64,000 nt of DNA from Lactarius indigo (lineage: Eukaryota; Basidiomycota; Agaricomycetes; Russulales; Russulaceae): the NCBI GenBank assembly GCA_025766275.1, contig JAFKAC010000012.1, forward strand, positions 496,001-560,000, read 5' to 3'. Shown one piece after another: positions 29,640 through 42,200 of this stretch. The position numbers were made by a program, and so were the translations under genes. The notes under the pieces are model-generated. The model was given only the letters and a program-made list of their open reading frames with translations, did no database searches and was not told the origin of the DNA. Position 1 is the first letter of the stretch. Every line of letters starts with the position of its first letter.

Positions 29640-30393
29640 CGCCAAATACCTCTCTGTAATAATGGTGCGCTGACTTTCTGGGCGTCGGATGTGCATATCC
29701 GCCACGATATTGGAGACGAGAGCGCGGACGTTGACATCGCGACGACTGACTGGGGGCTGGTAGCAGCGACGCTCACCCCTGTCGCCTTGATGATGTCTGC
29801 ACCAACCAGTGAACTCGAAAATGCCTTCATCGCGCGTCCCATTTGCTCCCCTCGGCCTCCAACTCACCCACCAGCAATCACAACGAAGGCCAAGATCCTC
29901 GCTTCTCAAACGAACCAGCATTCCGAGCCCGACAAATGCCTTTTCGTGGCCATGAATGAGAAGCTGAAGTCAGAAACGTACAATTAGGCGTGGTTCATCT
30001 CAGAGCAGCACCTCTTTGAGCGATTGGTCACAGAAATCCCCCGACAGAGAAAAATCGGTGCGAAACACCGTTTTTTTACAAAGTTTTATAGGTGGTCTAA
30101 GATATCATCGAAGGCTATGGGTGATCCCCGCCCTCTATGTCAGGTCGCGAGCTGTTTGCAAAAGTATTTTGAAAAGTTAAAAAAAATTGATGCTAACGTG
30201 GAGCGGGCATAACATTGCGTATGCACAATGTAATAGGCCGTAGACAACTCCAGTTTTTGTATGAACACCACGACGCGACGCACCTATTGAATATTGAATT
30301 TTGAGCTCGTGCTACTATTGGATGCATGCACACCAGGCCCACTCTTTCTGTTGTGACCTAACCACTTACGGGCTCTTGATGCCCTCGCTCTCT
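29640..30393 (+). pseudogene. Degenerate gene remnant upstream of the STAND gene, unit B
   Basis: This is the counterpart of 23246-23960. An open stretch at 29340-29987 includes FWASDVHIRHDIGDESADVD and stops at TAG where unit A reads KQTWF, so unit B carries an extra nonsense change. The parent protein is not recognised. Confidence 0.4.
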
Positions 30394-31840
30394 AGTACTA
30401 GGTACCAACTGTTTTTATATGTGGATTGCACCTCGTGCGTTTCGATCACCCCACCAAGCACCCCACTGTAGATGACCAAGGTACCATCGATTCACGAACT
30501 CGTTCCTCTCCTTACCTAGACCGGACTCTATACTCAGTACGATCGTATTATCGACCGCAGTGGGTTCGTATGCGGGGATACGTACGGGGCTCTCCTCTTG
30601 GGAAAGGAGATCCTTGCTTGGCTGACTTGTACATTCGCTCCTCATAATCGGGAACAAGTTTTTTCTCCGGACCTGGCGCACAGACTCGGACCCATAGTAC
30701 AGTAATGCTCAGCGCAACCCACCCATATGAGATCACGTCTCTATCTTGGAAATTCTTGGGACATGGCATTACGCCCTTTTGGAGGGAAGCCTGAGACCAA
30801 ATAGGGCCTCGGCACCAAATGGGGAGGTGTATGGCGAAAATCAATGCGTTTCCTGCAGGCGGGGCACGGGCTGGAGTATGCATGTAGCCTGAGTATGTGG
30901 TCACCCAGACCCGACGGGTAAAGCCATCATCATCACGGAAGGAAGTCCTTCACATAACCCGCATATACTGTACTAAGATTCCTATCAACCTAGGCATACA
31001 CTCAGGCGGCTTCTACACAGCAGAGCAGATCTATGCGCATCAGACGAGCCGAAGTCCCCGATCGCTGTCGAACGCCCCTTGTGACAGGTTGGTTGAGACC
31101 TCCTTCTAAACATACCAACTTTACGATACCCATATTGTGTAGCCCCTGCAGATTAGTAAAACCCCGCCAAATAAAAGACCGCCATGCTCACTCCTCGCCA
31201 AACGTGATCTCCATCTTCCACAATGTGGCTGCGGCACATGGTTGCCCTGGTGCACGAATGAAACTGGTCGAATGAGTGCCCCGGTATTGTTGAGCACGCC
31301 AAGTTGGGCTACGAGAACGTATCGAGAGGCGAAATGACTTCCACTCTTCGCCCCTATGGCACCAATCAGAGAAACGTAGGATAGCATTAGTAGCGACGAC
31401 TTGCACGGCGACCTCTATAAAGGAACCAATGTCGGCGTGGATGGCCTTCTGGAGCTGAAAGGCTGCAGATCAATGTTGCGCGTTGGGTCATGGGAGAGTG
31501 AGAAATTGCGAATGTGGGTGTGCAGCGCTTTGGCAGACAATATATATGAAGAGAGGTGGGTAGGGGCTTACGCGTTTACGTTTTGCGATTGTTGAGTTCC
31601 GGAACAGAGTCGAGTACTGCCCCGAGCTTAGCCAGGCGCTGTGGGTTTCTCATGTTCCCTATGGCTGGTTTTACGCTCATCCAAGTCTCGAAGTACTGCA
31701 CGTCGCGCGGCTGCTCGATTCGAGGGAAACTGTTCGCCGCTTCAGACCGCCCGGGTGTGGGAAGAGGTTTCCATTCTGAATAAGATATGAGTCCGTTCCG
31801 ATAGTCCTGTGTTCCTTAGTTCGTCACTTTGAGTACAATT
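30394..31840. other. Unit B-specific ~1.4 kb block of unknown origin
   Basis: Unit A has no counterpart. AGTAC occurs at both edges (30394-30398 and 31832-31836) and could be a short target duplication, but no inverted repeats, LTRs or poly(A) were seen. Minus-strand open stretches (FETWMSVKPAIGNMRNPQR around 31640; AIHADIGSFIEVAVQVVA around 31410; FQDRDVISYGWVALSI around 30730) look coding-like but cannot be joined into a family that I recognise. It may be a captured, decayed gene. Confidence 0.4.
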
Positions 31841-32099
31841 CCAGTGAATCGAGTTGGAGACCCTCCGCGTGACCGTACCTCTGGCAACTGTTGCCCTCAT
31901 CCCTGTCTGTCTGCGCGTCTATCTTCGTGCCAATCGTGACGTCCACATTGGCGTCGGCAGTCGCCGATATCTTCTTACTGACCATCAGGTGGTGTACTGT
32001 AGTACGCCTCTGCACATTGTTCACATTCCTCATCCTGCCTTCATCTGTACGCATCGTTCCCATAAATTGGTCTCTTCCTCCGCAGTCGCCACTCCTGTC

Positions 32100-35000
32100 A
32101 TGTCCCGGCCACCAGCCACGGCTACATCTTCCTCACGCTTTCAGGCCATATTCAACGGTGCCTTGCAATCGTATCAAAAGCAGACCAAGCAAGACCTTAC
32201 CACACACCCGCTTGCCTCCCAGTTGCAATCGTGCGACTCTACTAGTGCCATCCTTGCTGTACTTCAAGATCAAGTTCGGGAATTCGACCAAGCTCACGGT
32301 GGCGATGAGAGATTGACAAAGTGGTTGATCCCAACCGTGAATGTCCTGTACGCGTTTTCTGCTGCCCTCTCCGAGGGCGTTGGTCTAGTAAGTCTCAACA
32401 CTTGAGCTAATGTAAGCCTTGAAACTTGTTCTGAAAGATGTATTGAAGGTATTTTCGCCTGGGAAAGCGATCTTCGCGGGCATTGGTGTCTTCCTTTTAG
32501 CGAGTATCCTATCTGTTCATTACGCAGATCGTTCTAATATTGGAGGTCTTATAGGCAGCCAAGGATGTTGCAGCAAGCAAAGATACTCTCGCAGAGCTCT
32601 TCAAACGCATAGGGTTCTTCTTTAAACGGCTAGAAACGTATACAGAGGTGACACCGACTACGGCGATGACAGACATAATCACGGAGATAATGGTGGAAGT
32701 ACTTATAGGTCTTTGGTATCGCAACGAAAGAGCTAAGGCGAGGATCAGGCAAGTGAGTTTCTGATCGTCTGTCTCTCAATCCCCACTGAAGGTCCGTGTA
32801 GAAAAGTTCTTGAAGAAATTAGCCGGAAGGGCTGATCTTGAAGATGCGATAAAGAAGCTAGACTGGTTGACGCAAGAGGAAGCTCGAATGGCGCTTGCGG
32901 AGGTCTTGAAGATCACGCACACTGTCCACGACAACGTGACAGTAGTGGACGGTAAAGTGAAGGGCATAGACGGCAAGATGAACGGCATAGGCGACAAGGT
33001 AGACGACATTGGTGATAATAGTTAACGTTGTGGGTGGTAAAGTGGAGGATATAGGCGACGAAGTGGAAGATATAGGCGACAGAGTGCAAGGGCGTTGACT
33101 GAAAAGGTCCAAGTGATCATCGACAGTGCGCAACTCATGTCCAGCCAGTCACCAATACCTCTAACAGTTCTACTTTCAGACGGGAAAGAGGCAAGGATCG
33201 CAGCAACGGAAGCAAAATTAATTATCCAGCATGACCGCAAACAGCCGTAGACGAAATCAAGTGTTCGTGATCCCTTAACGTCACTGTTCTCTGCCGCTCG
33301 AGCTTGAACCTACTCACAGGGAATCAGTTAACACAACTCGTACGGGCATGGCTCTCTCCCGCAGATCCGTCCACAAATCACAACATTGCACAAAAGGCCC
33401 AACACAAGGGAACCGCCGTGTGGTTCTTCCGAGACAGTATCTTCTTCGAATGGAAGTCTAATGGCTCCCTCTTGTGGATCCACTGGAAAGCGTGCGTTTC
33501 TGTCATCATTTTTCGTGCTCGCATCTCCTGATAAATCTCGGTCTTCGTAGCTGGCTCTGGGAAAAGCGTTATATGGTTTGTTATTCCTTGCCTGCTTCGT
33601 TTCGGGACTCAGTCCATTTTATCAGTTCCTCCATTATTCAAGACATTATGGCTGTATGCGAAGCGGGGTCAGGCCTATCATGGCCTACTTTTACTTCGAC
33701 TTCAGGGATCTCAACAAGCAAACCTGTCACGATCTGCTACTTTCACTCGTATCCCAGCTTTCGATTTCCTCTAGCCTTTACTGTGGCATTCTCAACCGCA
33801 TGTACACTTCACACAAAAACGGCGCTCGTCAACCGAGTGACGACACCTTGAAAGAATGCCTCAGAGAGATGCTGAGACTGCCCGGGCAAGGACCAATTTT
33901 CATTGTCCTGGATGCGCTCGACGAATGTCCAGACTCGTCCGGGATCCCGTCTCCTCGTGATGAGGTCCTTCAACTTGTGAAGGAACTCGTCGACCTTGAC
34001 CTGCAAGAGGCTTCACATTTGCGCGACCAGTCGCCCGGAGGTCGACTATCCGAGCTGTCCTGGAGCCACTGGCATTTCGTTCGGTTTCCTTACATAACCA
34101 AAGTGGACAACAAACCGACATCGCTGACTATGTCCGAACTGTCGTCAACTCACCTTCGAGTATGGCGATGAGGAGATGGAGAGCAGACGATAAGAAGCTT
34201 GTGATCGAGACGCTGACAGAGAGAGCCTGACGGAATGTGAGAGCATCGAGCTATTGTATGCTAAGAGGCGATTCTTATGTTGTCGAACAGGTTTAGATGG
34301 GTATTTTGCCAATTAGAGGCGCTGCGACATTGCTTCCCATCGAACCTGCGCCGATTCCTTAACGAATTGCCTGAGACGCTGGATGAAACATACGAGCGGA
34401 TATTGAGGGGCATCAATAAGACTAAAAAGGATGACGCGCGTCGTCTGTTACAGTGCCTTGCTGTTGCCGTCCGACCACTTCGAGTCGAGGAGCTCGCGGA
34501 ACTACTGGCAGTTCGATTTTGAAGCGTCAAGCTCTGAAGATATTCCGAAGTTGAAGGATGACTGGCGATGGGACGACCAAGAAGAAGCTGTACTTTCGAC
34601 GTGTTCAAGTTTGATCGCCGTTGTCCCAGACGGTCGTTCCCGGGTAGTGCAATTCTCACACTTTTCGGTGAAGGAATACCTGACGTCGGCTCGTCTGGCA
34701 AAGTCACAAGGAGATGTTTCCCAGTTCCATGTTGGCCTCGAGCCAGCGCATACGATCCTGGCGCAAGCATGCCTGGGAACACTGCTCCGGCTTGACGAAC
34801 ACGCTGATGCCGAAGGGTTTCCTCTTGTTGAATATGCTGCTGAACACTGGGTGGAGCATGCGCGATTCGAGAAGGTGTCAGCACGCGTGCAAGATGGGAT
34901 GGATGATCTGTTTGACAGCTCCAAGCCACATTTCGCAGCGTGGCTCCGGGTGCACGACATGGACAACGACCCCCCGGAAGAATTGCCCTATTTCTCGGAC

Positions 35001-35729
35001 TATGAACCATCTGCAGGTTCCCCACTTTACTATTCTGCGTTCTGTGGGTTCTATGACCTGTCAGAACGTCTGATTGTGAAGCACCCCGAACATGTAAATC
35101 CAGGTGGTCAGGTGCGAGCTCCGCTTCCGGCAGCTTTGTTCAAGAGATACTTCAGTGTCGCGGAGTTACTCTATGACCATGGCGCGGTCGTCGATGTTCG
35201 AGGCGATTATGAGAGGACTCCACTACACGCAGCGTCGATCATTGGAAGCGTCGATATGATGCGCTGGCTACTCAATCATGGCGCAGATGTAAACGCCCGG
35301 ACCGTTGGCCGCCGGACATCGCTGCACGTGTCAGCATTCAATATGCATCTCGAGGCTGTCCAAGCGTTGCTCGAATTCGACGCAGACATTAACTCGCGGT
35401 CTGACTATGGCCAAACACCATTACATGACACCATATCCTACGATGAGTGGCCCCCGGAAGGAGAGAGGATCGGCGTCGTGCGGCGTCTACTAGAACATGG
35501 ATCGGACCCGAATGCATGTAACGACTACCGCTCGACTCCGTTACATCAAGCCTCGTCCATGGGGTTTATCGAGGTCGCTCGCGTGCTACTCAGCTACGGA
35601 GCGAACGTAGATGAGAAGGATTGGTGGGGCAGGACCCCAGTTGAAGTGGCCTCGCCAAAAGGACGGGATGAAATGAGGAAACTGTTGTTAGAACATGGCG
35701 CTGAGGCTCCGCCTTGGGCTCGGCCGTAG
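32100..35729 (+). pseudogene. STAND NTPase pseudogene (unit B paralogue)
   Basis: It starts MSRPPATATSSSRFQAIF and retains Goodbye, NACHT (IFIVLDALDECPD) and ankyrin segments. Compared with unit A it has several frame-changing differences: in the heptad region (stop at 33023-33025 and again near 33100), before the first NACHT strand (TCAGGCCTATCATGG, about 33668), around 34010-34030, at GAGAGCCTGACGG (about 34225, creating TGA) and at CTGGCAGTTCG (about 34507). The 3' part is a 432-codon open frame with intact ankyrin repeats, so a shortened product is conceivable. The GC-AG intron is shared (32500-32554). Confidence 0.85.
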
Positions 35730-36018
35730 CTTATATGAGTTCACGTTTCAGTTACCGACACGTAGAAATCTATAAGTAATATCAGAAGTCTTTGTACAAT
35801 ATCTGCTGCAAGTGGCGCTGCTGTATCCGAGAATAAATTTACGCAGCGTTTTGTTGTTAGGACGATATTGATCACGTGATCGTTTCCGGGCTGGCTGGTG
35901 GGTGTGCGAGTTGGCACCCAAGCCGACTTGACCCAACTTTGACCCAACTCACACCCCACCCCGACCCCGCCTCTACCGTTTACACCGACTAGCCCATCCA
36001 CCGACACACATACCACCC

Positions 36019-37094
36019 ATGGCGGGCACATTCGACCCAAATCAAGCGCAGAATGCCGTCGAGGTACCGTGAAAACTCACCCTTCTCTTTGCCGGCTGAG
36101 AGCCTCTCCTCACCGCTCGTCCCTCCGCCCGCCCGCTCCTTCTCGCACTCCCACGCTGCAGATCGAGAAACAGTAAGTATCGTATCGCCCTTTTTTGCGG
36201 GGGGGTTGATGATCGGCGTTTACAGGTTTGCGGTAAAAGCCGTCGAGCATGCGCAGGTACGCTCGTTGCCCCCAACGGTGGTCGCAGGGATGACCCAACC
36301 TCGACAGACATACTGGAACCTACTAGAGAAGATCGCTCCGCGTGACTTGAAGCTCACAAGGTGACACAAAAGCTTTTTGGGGAACATAGGCTAGAGCTGA
36401 GCGCCGCGGCCAGGTTCGACGATGAGATTTACGAGCATACGATGCGGGAGTTCCCGGAGTTTGCGACGGCGCCGCATACGAGCCTCGTTGTGCTCGATGA
36501 GGACTGGATGAAGAGTAAAGAGGGCAAGGAGCAATGGCGTGCCTTTATCAATTCGTGCGTCCCCTCCCCCCCCCCTTCATATCGCTTGTCCTCTGAACGC
36601 CAAGACGACGTGCGCCTGGTCTGTTTTTATTTTTAGGTACGAAAAGAAGATCACAGACTATAATTTTGGATCGCTGATCCGCACGGATGCGACGAAGGAG
36701 TACAGCGAGACGAATACGATCTTTGGTTTGTCCTGATGTCGTCTACTTCGATATCTGATATCATACTGATGACATATATGCAGTAACGCGAATACAGGTG
36801 AGACACCGTTTGTTGCGTTCCTGCCTGGGAATAATAGTCTCGCACACACACACACTAAAAACACCGACGTTACTCGCACGGTTCGCAGTTCTACGCCATC
36901 GAGGTGCGCTGTATCCCCGTTTCTCACGTTCATTACTTGCCATTGAGTATATTCCATGAGAAAAGATTTCACGTAACAGACTCGGCCTCAATGACAAGGC
37001 GCACGAGCTGGCCAAGGAGGAAGCGCGCAAGGAGCGCGAAAAGGCCGAGAAGAAGAAGGCAGGCAAGAAGAAGAGCAACAACGGCGGGCCCTAA
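36019..37094 (+). CDS. PBDC1: PBDC1 / YPL225W family protein (intact copy)
   Basis: This is a small conserved eukaryotic protein; the yeast relative has been reported as a ribosome-associated chaperone for eEF1A. Nine exons starting MAGTFDPNQAQNAVE join in phase at VE|IEKQ, Q|FAVKAVEHAQ, TYWNLLEKIAPRDLKLTR, FDDEIYEHTMREFPEF, FINS|YEKKITDYNFGSLIR, NTIF|VTRIQ, FYAIE and ISRNRLGLNDKAHELA. The signature DFNFGxLLR-type segment (DYNFGSLIRTDATKEYSE) and the IQFYAIE-x-RNRLGLN ending are present. The C-terminus is a Lys-rich tail (KKKAGKKKSNNGGP) typical of the family. The fourth exon is preceded by ...CCTCGACAG. No damage was seen. Confidence 0.9.
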
Positions 37095-39200
37095 AAGCCG
37101 ACGTCGACTGATTTTGAATTCGTTGGGGTGTGGATAAGTGGGGAACGCAGCAAAACAACAAAGTGGCCACCAACGGCAGCATACATACGTACAACAGACG
37201 ACAACCTAGCGAACTTAATCATGTCAATTTTCCTTGCCCCTCCGTCATTGACATTACCCATCATTGTATCGTTTAACGTTGCTTGGGTGTCCGGCCGCCG
37301 CGGTAGCGATACCGTGATGGGTGTGCCTCACGACGTCGGTACTGTAAGCCAGAGTGAGCGAACGTACGTGGGGGGGAGTCAGTGGCCCGCTGATTAGGAT
37401 TTAGCTGTGAGAGAGCTGCATCCGCATGGCCAACGGCCGCCATACGTTAGGTCGCAAGTGGAGCCGTGATTTAGCGGTCGTATGGGGGTACACAAGCAGG
37501 GAAGTGAACCAAAGGGGACGACGGGGTTCCCCACGTCGATGTACTGAAGAAAAAGGATAGCAGGTAACGCCAACGGGGATTAGAGTAGAGTGGTTTGGAT
37601 CCATTCCCTTTGATTCGATTCGATAGACAGGCGCGCTGTGCCCACGCCCGGAATCGGATTAATTACAGAGAGGGGCTAAAAGTAGGAACATCCGGTGGTG
37701 GGAACAGAAAACACCAGCAAGTGTTGGCTCCAATAAGGAGTGGCAGTGCCAGGCCTCACAAACTTCTCGGACTGATCTGCGAGACTCTGCGGAGCGGTGA
37801 GAGAAGCTGGCTCCATTGCCTTATTACCGTCCCGAACGCCGATTGGCCCCACTCGAATTTCGAACGCATGTGTGTTTGTGTGTGTGTATTTAAGTCGGGC
37901 AGGACCTCATTGGATATGAAAGAGATAAGTAAGACTGGGTAAGTTGAGCCTGGTCTTGGCCTGGAAGCGTGGTCAATTGATAGGTTACCGGATACCCCGA
38001 TAATTGTAAATGCGAATGCAGGGTCGATGCTTCTTTGGCAGCAGGGCGTAGGACGAGGGACCGTCCATCCCATTTGAGTTGGGTCGGAAGCGTGCTTCTT
38101 CTTGGCTTCTGTAGTAACTGACACGATGACTGACTCTGGCTTGGACAGTACGACCACAAGTGGCATGTTCATGTACGTACAGCAGTCATCACCCATGGTC
38201 GGGGGTGCCTGAAAGAACTGTTATCACTTGCCGTAAACAGATCGACACACGAGATTCAAGTGTCCCAGCCTTGCCCAATGGACAACGAGGCGGGGCGGGG
38301 CGCTCGGCACAGGGCTCGCGAATGGGAATCGCGGAATTGACTGGCGTCAGAGTCAGTTAGTCAACGACAAGACCAGGCCCTGGATCGCCGACGTTAGGAC
38401 GTAAGAAAGATCAGGGTGTGTACAGTATCCCAGACTTGTATTGTACAGAGTTGGTCCTGCTCGGGACGACTAAGCCGCCGGATTTTCCAGGGTGCTGCGG
38501 TATTGCCACTCCGACAACCTGACAATCCTTCGGACCGCTGTTCCTGACCGCCCGCCTAATAGTGTATAGTTGGGCGGAGGGCAAGGAAGGACGCAAGTTA
38601 GCTCTCCAGAGCACGAGTGCAGGTGTACAAGTATCACAAGCTCGCCTTTCTCCTTTAGGTTACACTTCTGGCGCCCGGTGATCTTCAAGGTGCAGTGGGC
38701 GGACGAACGCGAACGTATCGGGCTAGTACCAAAGCCGCTGATCGCCGGGACAAGATGATATCTTTTCATCCATTCAATTGAAAACGAGGCTTCTGTCTTT
38801 CCTGAGCGCGATCGGTCGCCAGCTGCAACCCTGGCGGATGGGGAAAGCCAAAGAGACAGAGCAAATGAGAACCGAGCATCGATCAGGTTCAGTGGGACAA
38901 GTTTCTTCCCTGGTCGGTGCTATAATAGCGCCGCACAAAGTAGGAACGTGAATGAATGCAAAGGCACACACGCAAAGCGATAAACACAACTGGGGACTCG
39001 GACGTGGCGGCAAAAGGGAATACGGCATCATCATCAGATAACGTAACGTAAGCATGTACTGGCGCGCACTGTCACGGACACGTGAATTTGTGACAGTTCG
39101 CACAACGAGGAGCATTGCTGGCTGCGCGTCCTCGCCAATACCACTTTGATATACCCTCCGCTACCCAACCCCCTCTAGAAAAAAAGAATAGAACGACAAA
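37095..39200. other. Intergenic region, no gene recognised
   Basis: About 2.1 kb between PBDC1 and TOF1. It contains a short TG run (37868-37887) but no coherent coding frame, tRNA or repeat that I can support. The promoter of the downstream gene must lie in its right half. Confidence 0.5.
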
Positions 39201-42200
39201 ATGATAACAAAAGTGGGTGATGATGCTAGCGAGGGAGAAACAGACGAGTATCTGCACAGACGCGCGATCCTCGAACCGGCGATCCTCAACGTCGTGAACG
39301 CGCTCGGAGGCTACGAGGGCGGCGTGTACCGTCTCGGCGACGAGGCACACGGGTGCCTGAAGGACCTTAAGCGGTTCTGGCGCAAAGACGACGCGGACGA
39401 CGCGCGCACCGTCGCGCGAATTCCTCTGGTCCGCACGCGTGCTCCCGAACGACCTCGTCCCGATCCTTCTCGAGACCGCGGGCAAAGGCCACGTCGAGGA
39501 CAAGCGCGCGCTAGCGTGTGCAGACCTCGTCGCGGCTATGACGTGGCCCATCGACATCGCGGAGGAACTCAAGGAACTCGACGAGCTCCGTGACGAGCAG
39601 GACCCCGCTGCCGGCGCGGAGTACACCGAGCTCCGCCAGAGCCATCTCCACTACAAGGCCGCGCTCCTCAAACCAGGCGTGCTGCGTGCGCTGCTCGCGC
39701 TCGCTGTGCCTTGTCTCGCGCGCGCCAGTAGTGGCGGGGCGCGGGAGTCCCGTGCGGCGGAGCGCGATGCGCAGGTCGTGAGCGTCGTGCTGCATGTCGT
39801 GCGGAATCTTGCGTTCATCGCGGACGCGCCGGCGAATGTGCACTTGAGCGCGGACCAGGCGGAGCTGGCGTCGTTGCAGAGCCGGCTCGTGCGCTGCGCT
39901 GTCCGAGGCGCATTTCCTCGAGCTGTTGCTAGCGGCCGCGGCGGGCGCACAGGGTGACGCGATGTTCAACGCGTCGAACACGCTCGTGCTCGAGATCTTC
40001 TATCTCCTCTTCCGTGGGATCCGACCCTCCAGTCTCGTCTCGGAGCCGTCCGAGGTACGGTTGCTGTTTTTTTCTCTCACGCGCGCGCTCACTTTTCTCA
40101 CGCGTTCCTTTGATATCACACGCACACGCACACGCACACGCACATATCAATCCCCGACAGCAAACGAAGCAGAATCTACGACAGCTGCTGACGCTGGAGG
40201 ACAAGCGCCGGAGAGATTTCGCACGCAATGCGCCCTCACGTCACTCGCGTTTTGGGACCACGATCTCGGTGCGATTGAACCCAAATAAGACGGCCACCAC
40301 GGGTGGCTCGGCAACACCCCAAGGCGAGGCGGGGGACCCGGTTGCACCCGATGATGGCGACCCCGCGACTACCTCCTCCCAGTCCCAGCCCCTCGTCCTG
40401 CATCGACAGCAGGCGCTCAGCCAGCACTCCGCAGCCGGAGCTGTGATCGATCTCTCCAAGCGCCAGCATAAGCAGAAGGGGAAGAAGGAGGACGAGGTAT
40501 CGCGCCGAGACGACCTGTCGCCAGAGGCGAGGACCGTGTTGCGCGGGCTCGCGCGCACGTTCGTCGAATCCTGTTTTAATCGTGCGTGTTTTTCTTTCCC
40601 CATCTTGTCTTTGTCCCTCCCCCCATTATTATTATTTTTTCTCACCACGCCCCTGCCTACGTGACAGTGGACGGGCGGGGGGTGGGTGAAGCGGGGCGAA
40701 AAGAAGAATTGAAATAACAATCGTGCTTTTTTTTTTTTCCCACGCAGCTTTCCTCGCGTCCTTGCTCAAGGACATCAAGTCGGAGCGCCCAAAGATCACC
40801 GAGAAGGATCATCTTCGCCTGCTTTTTGTCACGAAATGGTTCCTCGAGTACTTCCTTGCCGTGCGCGCGCAGGAGAAAGAAGTGGGTGCCTCCGCGTCCG
40901 AGCCGTGGGCATTTGGGCTCGTCGGCGAGGTCATCGAGCGCGGCTGGATCGTATGGGTGCTCAAGCGCATGAACAGCGCAGTCGAAGACAAGGTAAGTCA
41001 ATGGAATGGACAGTGTCATGACATACACATATCTGTGGCGATGATGGCGGCGGCAGTGGTGGAGGGATACGCCACCTGCGTCATAAGTCTTTTCCATTAT
41101 TTTTTTTTCGCTCGTTCCGCGGCCTCAGTTTCAGTGCAGTGGCTTACCACCCCCCCCGCGTGTGCTGCACAGCCCAAACTCTGGACGGAGCTGCAGGCGG
41201 GCATAGAGTGCCTGACGCAACTGCTTGCGCTCCTCGAGGCCATGGCCACTTCCGGTAGTGACGTCGGCGGCAGTGGTAGTGAAGAGCTCCATGAGGCCGC
41301 GGAGCTGCTCCAGCAGCAACTGGTGTACAACGGGCAGGTACTCGACGCGGCTCTCGACGCGCTGCGCGCATACAAGGACGGCACGCAGTCGCTTGCGTTC
41401 CTGCGTGCTGGCGTACACCTCGCGTACGCTGTGATGCGCATGCTCGAGAAGTGGGCCCGGACAACAGGCGAGGGCTCGTACGTGCGCAAGCGTGCAAAGC
41501 CCAAGCGAAAGAAGCCAAGAGGTACGTAGATCCGCTTTTTCACCACCCCTTTGACGAACCCTCGCTCAATGTCCGAGAATGAATAGCCCGTAATGCGGAG
41601 CAACCGGGTGTTCCGGACGCTGACGTTGAGGCAGAGGAAGAAGAGGGTGCCGAAGAAGGGCAGCAAGCACGAGCACAACACGAGGGTGACGTGATTGAGG
41701 AGACGATATTCACCTTTGAGAGTTTTGAATTGGTGAGTGGGCGAAGAAAGAAAAAAAAGAGCGGCACCCCGCGGGCAGTTCCAGCGGCTTCCCTCCGATG
41801 CTAGCGTGTGTGCACGCACGCGTCTCGGCCCGTTACTTACCAAATGCCACCCTAGAAATTCGCAAACTCGGACATCACGCAGTCGCTCCTGACCTACCTC
41901 GGCCGATACAAAGAATTTACGTCGCCAGACGAGATGAAACGTATCGTGAGTCTGCTGCATCGGCAGGCGGTCCGCGCAAAGGCTGAGGGCCTGTTTTTCC
42001 AAGTAAGGTCTTTGTGTTGTTGTTTAGCCCTTTTGACTTTTGAACTGTTTTCTTTTTTTTTTGTTCGGTTAGGTATCCGCACTGAACCTGTTCAAAACAG
42101 TCCTCGCGGATCACAAGTCGTTCCCGAAGGACCAGCCGTACAAAGATCTCGTAGCGCTCATCAACTACATACTCCGTCAATTCTTCAAAGCCGTCGAGGC

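Larger units (their letters stand above)
29374..36554 (+). repeat. Tandem duplication, unit B
   Basis: This is the second unit. Its first ~250 bp (29374-29632) correspond to sequence that in unit A would lie left of the window. It contains a unit-specific block at about 30394-31840 and lacks the LINE of unit A. It continues past the duplication end into the intact 3' half of PBDC1, so unit B probably holds the original junction. Confidence 0.85.
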
